From Beroe forskalii (Eukaryota; Ctenophora; Nuda; Beroida; Beroidae): a DNA stretch of 64,000 nucleotides. Position numbers and translations under genes: made by a program. Positions 35,922-46,998 of the stretch are shown here, piece by piece. Within the stretch, counting starts at the first letter, position 1; every line of letters begins with the position of its first letter. Under the pieces are notes generated by a model. That model had not been told where the DNA came from, did no database searches, and worked only from the letters and a program-made list of their open reading frames with translations. The stretch is from the NCBI GenBank assembly GCA_011033025.1, contig WFMF01000009.1, forward strand, positions 1,414,853 to 1,478,852. The letters run 5' to 3'.

Positions 35922-36239
35922 ACAATAGTCACAAACAAAAAGAAAACGTCCAAACCTCTTCTCATATGCACCTGTGTTATTAACAGCTGGTTAAATCTGA
36001 TTTGTAAACACTGTTGTTGCACTGACACAGTACTTTTCATTGGAACAATTGATAGCATGGAAAAAGTTCTTGCAAAACCAACATCTGATACAGTGAGCAT
36101 CAACATTAACCTTGGTATTGCATGCATTACATGCACCATCAGTAATGAGGTTTGGAGCAGTGTTGGAATTTACATCATCCTCTTCAGTGTCAACTTAAAC
36201 TTAACAACACTACTTATTACAATCAAATTTGAGCAGGTA

Positions 36240-36870
36240 GATGGAGTTCAAGAACGCCCCCTAAGGGGAGTCATGGCCAAGACACATGGAAATGTACATG
36301 GCAATGTTAGTGTCAAGAAACCTTCTCCAACCTCATCTAAAGCTCCTGATTCATCAAGTAAGGTGACTTATCCTAGTGTTGATGGTGAGAAATGTTCTTT
36401 TTGTCCATTTCTGGGGGATTTAATCAATGAAACAATTGACTGTTGGGGTGCTCCCAGTCTTTTCATGCTGTCTGTCGTGACAAAAAGGGGCAACATTTAC
36501 CTAGTGCAATTTGTTCTAAAGCTTTTCTACAAGTTCAGACCTTTGTCTGTACATTTTGGACCAGACAAGGAGAGATGGGGAGATTTTTTTGTATGCACAA
36601 AGAAGGAAAAGTCTTTTACTGTATCTACAAAGGCTGTTCTATTCTCAGCACTCTCCCTCACTTTCATGTGCTGAGTCTCAAACAACCCCTACGTGTTTTC
36701 TCTCAAGCAGGAAGTCAGACTATCACCTCTGGGAACTTACTTGAAACAAGCTCAGATTCAGATGAATCTGACTCTTCCATTGATGTTTGCAATGTATCCG
36801 ACTCAGGCAACAAAGTTAGTTCTACCTCAAAGTCTGCAAATAAGAAACAATCTGACATCACAATAAAAAT
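36240..36870 (+). pseudogene. PHD-finger-like fragment in opposite orientation, frameshifted
   Basis: The plus strand encodes GEKCSFCPFLG...IDC and, one frame over, GCSQSFHAVCRDKKG, which together give the CxxC...CxxC...FHAxC layout of a PHD finger broken by a single-base indel near 36,445. A Ser/Asp-rich stretch (SDSDESDSSID) follows before homology stops at the dynein breakpoint. It resembles the N-terminal finger of LINE ORF1 proteins but is not a copy of the one at 36141. It is likely a fragment of another retroelement. Confidence 0.45.
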
Positions 36871-38436
36871 GCGGAATGTAGGCTGAATAGTAAGTAGATG
36901 ATTTTGAACCTTGTGAGATTGGGAGAGGACCTTTGACCACTGATATTGCAGAGTGTCAACTTCTTCAGCTTCTTCTCTTACCACTTGACATTCGTGCCGA
37001 GATAACATGGCATATGCTTCCTCAACTGGTCCAATAGTCATGTCTACCTTTATTTCTGCTTCACGCATTTTTGAGAGGGCAGCCATGGCACTTCGAACAT
37101 CATCTAAATCAGCAACTTTTCGGTTCAGCTTCTTGGACATATCGTTTATAAACTCTACAAGCTCCTTCATATCTTTCTTGGCTTTCTCGTTAAGACAGGT
37201 GGCATAGAGATTCTTCCAATTATCGCATTCATCTTTTAGTGCCATCCTTAAAGGCTCACTCTTTAGAAGTATAGCACCAACTTGTTTATCAGCTGACAGT
37301 TCAGAAATTTTCAGAGTTTCCTTCTCATAGAATGTCAGCTTTGCTTCAAACTCCGAAAGAGTTGGGTCAATTTCCAAGAAGGCATTGAGTGCTTCTTCCT
37401 TGTCATCTTTCCACAGATAATTATAGCCAGAAAAACTCTGCAGTGCAGCATTGATCTCAACAATGGTGCTATTGACTATGGTGTTCAAGATTATCACAAC
37501 TTTTTGGATATCCTTATGCTCACTAATGGCTTTCCAGAATATTTTGTTCCTTCCATCCTCTGGGTCAGGTTTTCCCCAGTCCTTAAGACCTTGGCATGCT
37601 TGAAGGAGCATCTGAACAGCTTTATTCAAAGAGCCTTGAATGTCGTCTAAACTGGGTCTCATGATAGTCTGAGGTATAGCAAGGGCTATATCAGCACAGA
37701 ATAGAGGTGGCTTAGGCTCCTGGCTATCCTTGGAAGATCTGAATTGATTTGCGGTGGAAATGATAAATCTTTTTCTAATGGCGTCGAGCGAATTTCTGGT
37801 AGATTTAACGAGAGCTTCTGTGGATCGACTGTGGAAATGTTGGTAAACATTGAAAAGACAGCAGGGTAGACATTCCGAACATCGAGTTTGATTTTTACCT
37901 TCAGGCCTGAGACACTTATACTGGCCTTCCAAACCAACAAGATCCTGTTCTCCGTAGTTCTTCTTCAAGAATTTGACAATCTGGTGTACGGAATGCTCGA
38001 TTGTCTCCATCTGCCGTGCCATCTTAAGACCACATTCTTTGGTATCCCTCTCAAAGATATCGAGGAACTCATCAACAGTGTACACATTGTCAGAAGGAAT
38101 TTCTACAAGTGGGGAGGAAGCGATATTAGACAAGACACTTTCAAGCTGAACGTCATGCATGTCTCGAACTCGTCTCATGATCTTTTCAAGGTTATCCATT
38201 TCATCATAGATGTTCTTGGTGTAGTTGTCAAGGTTCATGGAGGTCCATGACATGATGGACTTTCCTGGTTTGATGGCATCATCAACTCGTGCTATGATGG
38301 GACCCATAGCCCTGAGGAATATCTTTGGTATCTTTTCAATAAGCATATCGTAGTCACTCAGAATAGTTTCCAGTCGTGTCCAGTTATGCTTCATGGTGTA
38401 AAGGTTAACTCGCAGTGATTTAGCCGCTTCAGGAAC
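36871..38436 (-). CDS. Exon 13 remnant of dynein copy 2
   Basis: The reading frame starts [11 protein letters not shown] after a TTCAG acceptor. It matches the first ~522 codons of the copy 1 giant exon at high identity ([20 protein letters not shown] is identical). After QPTFR it runs about 50 codons into antisense of the neighbouring PHD fragment before a stop. There are no internal stops or frameshifts. Confidence 0.85.
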
Positions 38437-39340
38437 CTGAATCGGAAATGATTGTCACTACAGGCATAAAATGACAAATATGACCAAAAATATCAAAATT
38501 TCAACATAGTCGAGTACTAGGGTCTCTACCAGACTGAATTGCAAATTTTCAGTATTAACGAAGATTTTTGAGTGCGTCATCTAGCCTGTTTTTTGATTGT
38601 TTTCAGGTGCTCCGCTGTATGGCGAATTCTACATCTTCTAGGCCATGTTTCTATGGTCCGATTTCACTATTCAGGACATATTCAGGGCCTTCAGGTCAAA
38701 AACTAAAGAATAGGATGATTGGTTTACATCCGGGGCAAATTTCTGTACAATTTAACCCTGCATTATTGATAATGAGTAGAGCTAAAAAGTGGCAAATTTA
38801 ACAGTTCAGTAACCGATAATGCAGTACACAGCTAGCACACACGTTTCTGATGTTAAGAAAATTAGTCAAAATCTTAAAAATGGTTGTGTCGTGTACGGAA
38901 GGGTCTGAACTAATAGCCTAACACGATAACCGAAGGTTTCAAGTTATTTAAATGTTTTATTTCTGGGCAATTGCCAGAGCAAAAGTTGCAACTGTCCTAT
39001 CTGGAGCATATCCTTTTTGAGGTCAAAGCACCCCTTAGGATTATTTCATCTCGACGAAAACCAGTCCATTTGTTCTGGTTAGCATCCACGTGTGCTGCAA
39101 CAGCCTCATTTTGATTATCTCACACTTCTTGGGTCCGTTGATAGCGCGTTTTCTTTGACAACGAAATTTGTGGTCAGAAATTTGAATCTGCTGTAGAATG
39201 GTCTAAGAAAACTTAGTTATCGGTAAAACCCGATTATCATAATCCAAAAATGTCTGAAAAAACGAATATCACATAAAATAGTCACTCCCGACAGCCGTTT
39301 CTCCAGAAAATTGCAAGTGACAATCTTTTCCGAACGCACT
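38437..39340. other. Unrelated DNA replacing exon 12 of dynein copy 2
   Basis: In copy 1 the equivalent interval is 557 bp and carries exon 12. Here 904 bp carry nothing like it. A short motif, GCTGTATGGCnAATT then ACATCTTCTA (38615 onward), recurs near 62,208, suggesting dispersed repeat sequence. Insertion with deletion is the simplest reading. Confidence 0.6.
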
Positions 39341-40087
39341 ATAGTTTTTGATGGTTTTCTTTCCCTCTGAGGTCGTGAGTATCTGTCTTTTCTCACCGAG
39401 AGCCTGCATGGGTTTGTCGATGACTTCGTAAAGTTGTCGAGCCCAAGCAATCCTTCCAGAGATGGGGGGCATGTTTCGAGGAATGGGTGGGTTTTCTTTC
39501 TGCTTCTGATACTGCTTTCTGATCACATCAAGGTCTCTGAAAAGAGAGTCAGTCAGCATAATAAATAGTTGCAAAAACTTATCACGCAATACCTTCTATA
39601 CGACTCTTTGTACAATCTACATTCTACATAGGTATTTTTATATACAAATCACAGTGCAGAAATGCTGCAATCTGATGAACTCATTTCAGCAATGTAAGTG
39701 ATATAAAATAAAGAATATCATGCATTTTGTAAGATTCATCCAATAAGAGCTTCTCCGACAAAAGCACCAATCAACTAGCAATCTGAATAAAATCCTCTGT
39801 GCATTCAGTGACCCTCCACTTACTTTGCGTAAGATTGGAGACATTTGTACCACTTTTCTTCCATCTCAAGTTGGAGCTGGGGCATGTCCTCGAATTTCTT
39901 CAGCACCATTATGGCTTTCCAGGTCTGCAAGGTTAAATAAAAATCTCAATTAATTGCAGTTCATGATGGAAATCCTGAGTTTCAAACAGAAATTATCAAT
40001 TAAAACATTGCGACTTCATAATCCTATAACAATGAACCCAATGTAGTTTTTACCGGAGTAACCTTCGATTAGTAAAATATTTAGAGT

Positions 40088-40657
40088 TTATTCATTGTTA
40101 CTCAGGAAAAAGAAGTGTGAACTCACCGTGGATTGCTTCTCGACGCACCCCTCCATGAATTTCTGCAGCTTTGTTTGCAGAAGGTCAACGGCTCTAAGGA
40201 AGTCATCATAGTCAACTTCAAACTCCTGCTTTCTGTGGTCCAGAATGTCGTAATTTTTCTTTTTTGCCATACCAACGACAGCCTGCCACTGTTTGTTATG
40301 AGACTCCAACCCCTCCACCCTTGAACTTCCCAAGATGCTGAACCTATCCATGGTTTGCAGCATATCTTGGACCTTTTCCAATCGACGGGCGAAGATCTCA
40401 AACTTTCCGAAAATGTACTTCTCACTGAAATCAAACTGTTTGTCACTTGGACTCTCTCGCAGTTTTTCTTTAGTGCGTCGGAAACAGTCTTGGTATTCAT
40501 TGTTGAGATGAAGACAGTCGTAGATTCTCTGGAGAGCCACATCTCGTGGCAGTTCCCAAATCTTGCTAACATCTTGAAGGATGTACGTCTTACAAGCTCC
40601 CACCATCTGAAGAGGGTGATTGGTAATATATTCTTGGAGTCGTGAAGTCATAAACAA
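40088..40657 (-). CDS. Exon 9 of dynein copy 2
   Basis: The exon proper is 40606-40127 (480 bp), identical in length to exon 9 of copy 1 (16451-15972). It encodes the tail segment with [20 protein letters not shown] and [20 protein letters not shown]. The acceptor is CTCTTCAG and the donor GTGAGTTC. It is intact. Confidence 0.8.
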   Translation of the reverse strand: MFMTSRLQEYITNHPLQMVGACKTYILQDVSKIWELPRDVALQRIYDCLHLNNEYQDCFRRTKEKLRESPSDKQFDFSEKYIFGKFEIFARRLEKVQDMLQTMDRFSILGSSRVEGLESHNKQWQAVVGMAKKKNYDILDHRKQEFEVDYDDFLRAVDLLQTKLQKFMEGCVEKQSTVSSHFFFLSNNE

Positions 40658-42396
40658 AGTCTAGATTTGATCGACATGGTTCACGAAGTTTAATGCTGAG
40701 TAATTCAATGGAAAAATCGATTGGAATCAAGATAGAATCGAGTAAATCAAGTAAAAGTGAAATTTTTTAACAGATCATAAAAAACCTGATTGGTGACTTT
40801 TACGAAGAGACTGGTCATCCTTTCAGAGGTGTTGTAGTATCTGGAGATGGAGTTTATCATGCGGATAGCATTGATCAGACCGGGAATGCTATCCAGCATC
40901 TCCACTGGACTGGATCTCTTCAAGGGCTTACAGAACTTCATCAGGGTGTAGAGGTACTTCACGTTGTCCTTTGCCTCATTGGCAGCATCTGTGATTCGAG
41001 CGTCCAGAGTTTTCCAACGGGTAATAATCTTGCTTTTAGCAGCAAATAGGATACCGATGGTTGTCTTACATGGCTGAGACTTGATCTGGTCTAGTAACCT
41101 GAAAACATCTTAATTTATTTTCCATCCAGAAATTGGCTCTGGTTGCATCAAATCTCACTATCCTAGAACTTATTGATACCACAAAATTGAAGTACCTAGC
41201 ATTAATACGGTTAAACGATGATTCAAGGATTTCAGAGGGCAGTTGACTCACGCATTGAAGCTGGCCATCCTTTCCTTCCAGTACACAAGTTCAGAGTTAG
41301 GTCCCGTGTCATCGGCTTCTTTCCTCATTTGCTCTGACTGCGTTAGCACTTGTTCGATTTGCTTGCACCAGCCAGCAACAATGCCCTCAAGTTGCGTTAC
41401 AAGGTCAAAGTTACCCGCTGAAATGAGATATCTAATGCAGGGGGGAGGCAATGGACACATGCAGAAGGAAAGAAATTCAAAAATAAAAAATAATTAATTT
41501 TGTGCAAATTTTTTTGCAATAGTGCATTTGCAATTAATGATGATGAAATTTACAAGAAGAACCTGTAGTTTGGTATTGTTGGGGTGTTGTGATTCCCTTG
41601 ATAGGCAAGTCATCAGGCATTATGAGCTTCACACTGCAGGGGGCACTAAAATGTTAGCGTTAGTTTCAATTCAGTAATTCGCTGTTAGAGTAGTGCAAAA
41701 CTCTGATTCGGACCCAAACACTTTTAGGGGCATTAATAATTTGGTAAGTTTTCAAGAGTGTCCATTGTACAAACACACAAATAATGATGAAATTAAAAAA
41801 GTTATGACATACCTTTCAGACAGGTTAGATTTAGCAGACTCAAGAAGCTTAGAAAAGTCCTCAATTCCGAGGATGAAGTTAGCCACATGAGGGTTTTTGA
41901 CGCCCTCCTGTGTCAGCTTGCCCCAGTTGGTGTTCTTCATCAGCATGGGGACTATGAGGTGGTCGAGGGTGGTCCTAACAGCTGACAGGATGTCACCGTC
42001 TGTCGCCTCCACTGCTCCGAAGTGCACCTGGAAATAGAGGATTAGAGGGTTCAGAGTGGATGTCATTGTCTGCAGAATAAGCAACACTACAATAAGTTGT
42101 AAGACATCGTGTAGTATAACCAATATTATGTACAATGCACATACAATATGCATTGATTGATGATGAAGGGATTGATGAAGACACGCATTTCAAAGAACGC
42201 GCAATTTACTTTTCACAGAATTCCGAAAATTCCTACGCGTTTTATCGTTCGATCCACGTGCACACATATATAGACATATCATAAAAAGACACGCAGAAGA
42301 AGCAGCTAAGCATGTCAGCCGTGTCCTCCCCTACCCCCCAAGTCGCGGCCCCCTGTCTCCTGCCCTCTTCAACACCCCTAACATCCCATCCCATAG

Positions 42397-42484
42397 GACC
42401 TGATCCTCGACCTCATGCCGTCCCTCGAGGCCCTGGAGCGGCCCGACCACAACCTCATGATGAGCGACCTCTTCAACAACCAGG
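42397..42484 (+). other. Isolated GC-rich putative exon on the plus strand
   Basis: A strong pyrimidine tract and CCCATAG acceptor precede an open 29-codon segment (DLILDLMPSLEALERP then DHNLMMSDLFNNQ). It ends at a GTATGAG donor-like site. Almost every codon ends in G or C, unlike the surrounding AT-rich intron. No partner exon is recognisable nearby. It could be one exon of a plus-strand gene or a captured exon fragment. Confidence 0.35.
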
Positions 42485-43439
42485 GTATGAGGGCGCACAA
42501 TTCAAATAATCATGAGATTATCACTCTGAAATATCGAATCGCGCAGTACCATGCATACATATATTATGAGGATATGCTCATGTTGGATCAGTCTCACACA
42601 AGTTCAAATGGCGGACGGTGGTTTTGTGGAAATTTCAGATACGGATCTCAGAAGTGGTGACACCTTTGTAACACGTAGACAGTTAATTTGAACGGTACTT
42701 CAAGTGGAAATGGCAAGGAGAGAGTGTCATTGTAATGATAAAGCTTTTTAATCAAATGAATAGAAATTATATGAACTAATCATGTGGTATTGGCGTTGAT
42801 TTTCATTAGATAATACAAATTTAGGCTTTAGCCATATTTACAATAAATTTTTAAATCAAAACAAATTACAATTTCATTTCAAGACAAAAATTTTTTCAAA
42901 TAACGACAGCTAAGTTTTGCATGAACTTCTGCATAATAATCATTATAAGAATGATTTTCATTGACTAGTTCTTTGTTTGACTCCTTTGATCCTTTCCCTA
43001 GAAAGATTGAAGAAAGGAAAAAAATAATTTAAAACGTTAGAAATTACAACGGTCCGAAGGCGGCAAGCAAACAAGCAACTAATGCGTTCTTCAGAATCGC
43101 CCTCGTAGAAAAGAATTGTTACAATTAAATGAAAGTCTTATCTAATAAGATGTATATGAAAAAAGCACTGCTGTGTCGATTTTTCATTCCAAAGATTACG
43201 AAATGAGACACGAGAAAAGGAAGAGACTGCGAACCAGTTATCTTGTAACGCATTTGTAAATGTCCTTCTCCGTCTACTGCGATGTGGTTCTGTGCGAATC
43301 AGCAGTTGGCAAAATCAAAAAGGAGTGATTAATGGGTATTTTCGCGCCTAGACTCAAGAGTTGAAGTTTGAAGTTCTTACTTTTTCTTTGTGCGGTTCGC
43401 ACTGAAACCTCGCTGATCCCCTTACCCTCCTCTACCTCA

Positions 43440-43930
43440 GTCTCCTCCTCCTCCCCCTCATTTACCTCCTCCTCCTCCTTCCCCTTCTCCCCCTCCTCCT
43501 CCTCCTCAGTCTCCTCCTCCTCCTCAGTCTCCTCCTCCTTCCCCTCATCCTCAGTCTCCTCCTCCTTCCCCTCATCCTCCTCCTCCTCCTCCTCCTCCTT
43601 CCCCTCATCCTCCTCCTCATCCTCCTACTCCTCCTCCTTCCCCTCATCCTCCTCCTCCTTCCCCTCATCCTCCTCCTCATCCTCCTACTCCTCCTCCTTC
43701 CCCTCATCCTCCTCCCCCTCCTCCTCCTCCTCCTCCTTATCCTCCTCCTCCTCCTTCCCCTCATCCTCCTCCCCCTCCTCCTCCTCCTCCTCCTTATCCT
43801 CCTCCTCCTCCTTCCCCTCATCCTCCTCTCCTCCTCCTCCTCCTCCTCCTCCTCCCTCCCCTCCTCCTCCTCATCCTCCTCCTCCTCCTCCTCCTCAGTC
43901 TCCTCCTCCTTCCCCTCTCCCTCCTTCTCC
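43440..43930. repeat. Long (TCC)n-type microsatellite, coding on the minus strand
   Basis: About 490 bp of TCC/TCA/CCC triplet-like repeats, with higher-order duplications of 30-60 bp. Read on the minus strand it forms the Glu-rich then Arg-rich tail of the XK-like protein. Confidence 0.9.
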
Positions 43931-46900
43931 CTCCCTTCTTCCTGTTGCCGTAACGCTGAGTACCCCAGCTCTGTTTGCGGTGGCTGGTCCCTCTTTATTC
44001 CACTGTACTGCCTCACTGCTTCAGCGTACGCTCTGTGAAACTCAAAGATTCCCTTGGCTCTGTTGGGAGGCGGCAGCATTCTGCTGAACTTCATGATGAT
44101 TTCCCTAATATCTTCCTTGAAGACATCACAATCCCCTCCTCCCACGACCTCCCTAATGATATCCTTAGCATTCCTTGAACAGGAAACGTCTACCTCCTCC
44201 CCTACTTTCTGTGTTCTGATCAGGAAGTCCACTATCTTTTCCCTCGAAAGGGTCTGGACGTGCGATGGGTCAGCCCGGTATATTAGGACCATCAGTGCAA
44301 TCAGGTGAAGGGCCTCCATCCCTAGCCCTACGAGAGTGAGATGGAAGGGAGACATCCCGATTTCCACGTTACTGAACCCTCCCTCTCCACTTCTCTGGTA
44401 GAAAATACCACAGAATGTAATGGTTCCCACTGCGTGCAGTAGGGAGGGGTACGTTCTAACCATGAACCTGACCCACCCCACATTCTGGAGATGGTTGGTG
44501 GCATCGAACATGTAGTGACGTTGCTGCAGCACTGAGTTAAGGATGTAGATCCACCAGAGTCCCCAGATGAACTTGAACACGTACGCCACCTTGCCTGGGA
44601 GCGTCTTTATCCCTCGGAGAGTGGCCTTGAGGCTGTACTTGTACACGTAGCAAGGGATAACGTGGAGGGTGATGAGAGCAACTGCAGCGTAGTAAGCTCC
44701 TATGTAAAGCAGGAGCAGCCATCCCGTCTTACTCTCGAAGTAGCAACTCTTCTCTGTCTCCTCAGCTAGAGCGGTGGTGATGAAACACCATTTCAAGGGG
44801 CTCTCCGGCTGCGCCAGAAAGTCGTGATTGACCAGCATTGCGAGGTAGATAACAGCGAGGCCTTTGTTGATTATCAACGTGGAATGGATGACCCCCAGCA
44901 AGTACTTCTGAGGATACAGAGCTTTCCAGCCAGAACCAATCGAGTAGAAGCTAAATAGTCGGGGGTTGAGATCCAGTCTGACAAAGTCAAAGTTAACACA
45001 GGACCTGGTGAGAGATAGGGCTGTTAGGAGCAGAGACACCAGTTTCCAGTAGCCCCAGAAACCCCCAATGTGGGTGTCTCTGGCGATGTACTCAGGGGCG
45101 ATGTTGATGATCTGGATGATGAACTGCGGAAGGTTCTCCACCATCTTCTCCAGGATCACAGCCTCGTGGAGCTGCCGGACCTTGTGGCGGAGGTTGTTGC
45201 AGCTGTCCGTCCGGCACTTGGTGTTGTGGTACGCCACACACTGTCGCCTGTCGTACTTTCCGGTATCGTGGGGGACTAGGAACTTCTTGAAGATGAAGTA
45301 CTGGGTGGAGGATAGGGTCACGGCTGCCACAGCATTGCGCCATGAGAACTTCCACTTGTTGGTGGGTTTATCCCCGGAATTAGCTGGTTTCAGTGATCTT
45401 GTGTGGAAGGGAATCCACATGCCCACCAGGACCATCACAGACAACGACAGGGACCCGAGGAGGAACTTCTGGTTCCTGAACATGTCAATGGTTGTCACAA
45501 CATCTGTGATGGTGTCAGCGTAGTTGAAGAGGCAGGTGAGGACCAAGGATAGCTTGGTGAACCAGGGAAGCATTTCACACACGTGTTTGGGATGCTCCCT
45601 GACTAAGGGTGTTTTGTTCTGTCTTTCGCCCTCCATCCAATATGAAACGCTCGAATCACCCTGGGGAGGATAGGATCTTGTTAGAAGACCTAACTAGAAT
45701 TTTCTAACATAAAGCTTTGAATTAATGATCGATCTATATAGGACCTTGGGTAACCAATAATAAATATGTTGGGTAATATAGAATCAACGACGGTTGTGAC
45801 TGGTCAGGTGCTAAAACAGATTGAAAATACCGCGGAAATAGCCAATTAAGAATGCTCCTAATCGATTAGCAAGAACAAGGACCTGATCCTCAGTAGTATA
45901 GTAGAGACGCATAGGACGAAGTTGTGAAAACTGCCCATAAAATTGGGATAATATAAAATGAGCTTTTGATTAATTCTTTTTTGCATCACGGTGCACGATA
46001 ATATCAAGGTTCATGAAAATCGGACAATAAAAGTGCATAAAAGTTACGTTTGAAAAATCTTTAAATAAACTAGGTGTCTCTACTATAGGTACAAGTTGTA
46101 ACCCTATATTTTCAATGAATCGCATGGACTAGGATACGAACTCCATCGAACATATCGAACAACAAGAAAATACAAAAGTGAAAAGTGAATCTAATACCCA
46201 GTCCTTGGTTATGACTCTGACGTCCTTTTGTAACCCGAGATAGCCTAAAACAACCTTACTTTGATATAACCAAGCTGATGTGAGCCCAACAGCTCTTCAA
46301 AGCATATCATATGGAGAAGTTTGAGCGATTTGAACTTATAGAAATTACTAAATACTCTTCTTACCTGTTTCCATCCGGGGTTCATTCCCTTAGTCCAGGA
46401 TACACTTCCTTTCATCCCATCTATACTTTCTTCAGTTTTCCTAGTCCGTTCCCGTAATTCGGTTATAGCTGAGCTAAGGCTCTCCAAGGTTGCATTCTCA
46501 AATCCTCTTTGACTGTTGGCTGTCCAAGTTTCCTTGCTCCCTCGGGATTTATTGCCTAATCCATTGAGTTCCTCACTTGAACCCTGGAAAGGTACCCGTT
46601 TCTTGAGGGGGCTCCTCACTTGAACCCTGGAAAGGTCCCCTTTCTTGAGGAGGTTCCCCAGCCAGATGGTTCAGGCTTCTATCAGGAGATGCCGTGAGAG
46701 AGTCTACTTCTAGAAGTACTTCATCAGGAGATGTCATCAGGGTGTCTTGTTCGTCATGATATAGATCCTCATGCATTGCAGGATCTAAAGGCACTGATTC
46801 AACCTCACACAAGCCGTTTTCTGCAGGAGACTCCAGCTCTCCAGTTTGATTCAGGGATTGATCGGTAGCAACTCCTGGCAAATTCTCTGAATCTTCATTG

Positions 46901-46998
46901 GAAATAGAACTTTGCTCAATATGAGCATTCTCGAATTTTATCACAGCAATCAGTTCTCTTTGACATTCAGAAATATTCCCTTGTTCTTCCATTTCCAT
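43462..46998 (-). CDS. XK-related-like multi-pass membrane protein, two exons, frameshift in exon 1
   Basis: Exon 2 (45660-43462) follows a TCCTCCCCAG acceptor, joins exon 1 in phase 0 and encodes about 730 residues. Roughly ten hydrophobic segments are visible, including FNYADTITDVVTTIDMF near the start, ENLPQFIIQIINI in the first half and LVGLGMEALHLIALMVLIY near the end. The layout and the E-x-L-P-Q motif recall XK-related proteins (scramblase family), but this is not certain. Exon 1 (46998-46365, donor CAG|GTAAGA) adds an acidic cytoplasmic-type N-terminus. In this sequence it is split between two frames by a one-base difference inside a short tandem repeat near 46,600. The C-terminal ~130 residues are a simple-sequence Glu then Arg tail. 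The gene sits inside intron 4 of dynein copy 2, same strand, and uses much more GC-rich codons than the dynein exons. Confidence 0.6.
46573..46645 (-). repeat. Two-unit tandem repeat carrying the XK-like exon 1 frameshift
   Basis: Two units containing ACCTTTCCAGGGTTCAAGTG follow each other. The second has one extra base (ACGGGTACC against AGGGGACC). The extra base puts a TGA in the upstream frame and opens the downstream frame. Confidence 0.6.

Larger units (their letters stand above)
31833..36190 (-). mobile_element. L2/CR1-type LINE retrotransposon, nearly full length but mutated
   Basis: In 5' to 3' order on the minus strand the element has: an ORF1 region with a PHD-like finger (about 36141-35930), coiled coil and CCHC knuckles; ORF2 with endonuclease and reverse transcriptase; a short 3' UTR; and a tail of ATT repeats (31833-31850). 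Typical of the CR1/L2 group are the YADDH active-site box, the LDYCNGL motif and the conserved C-terminal block beginning near HDLHWLQIKKRI. The element carries an in-frame stop in ORF1 (35991-35993) and a frameshift near the end of ORF2 (about 32,440), so this copy is probably inactive. It lies next to the broken end of dynein copy 2. Confidence 0.85.

Noticed and set aside
31833-36190. LINE read as an intact active element
   Set aside because: A stop in the PHD region and a frameshift near the ORF2 C-terminus are visible.
43368-44087. Plus-strand 239-codon frame rich in Ser and Pro
   Set aside because: It is the antisense of the XK-like tail and consists of the TCC microsatellite.
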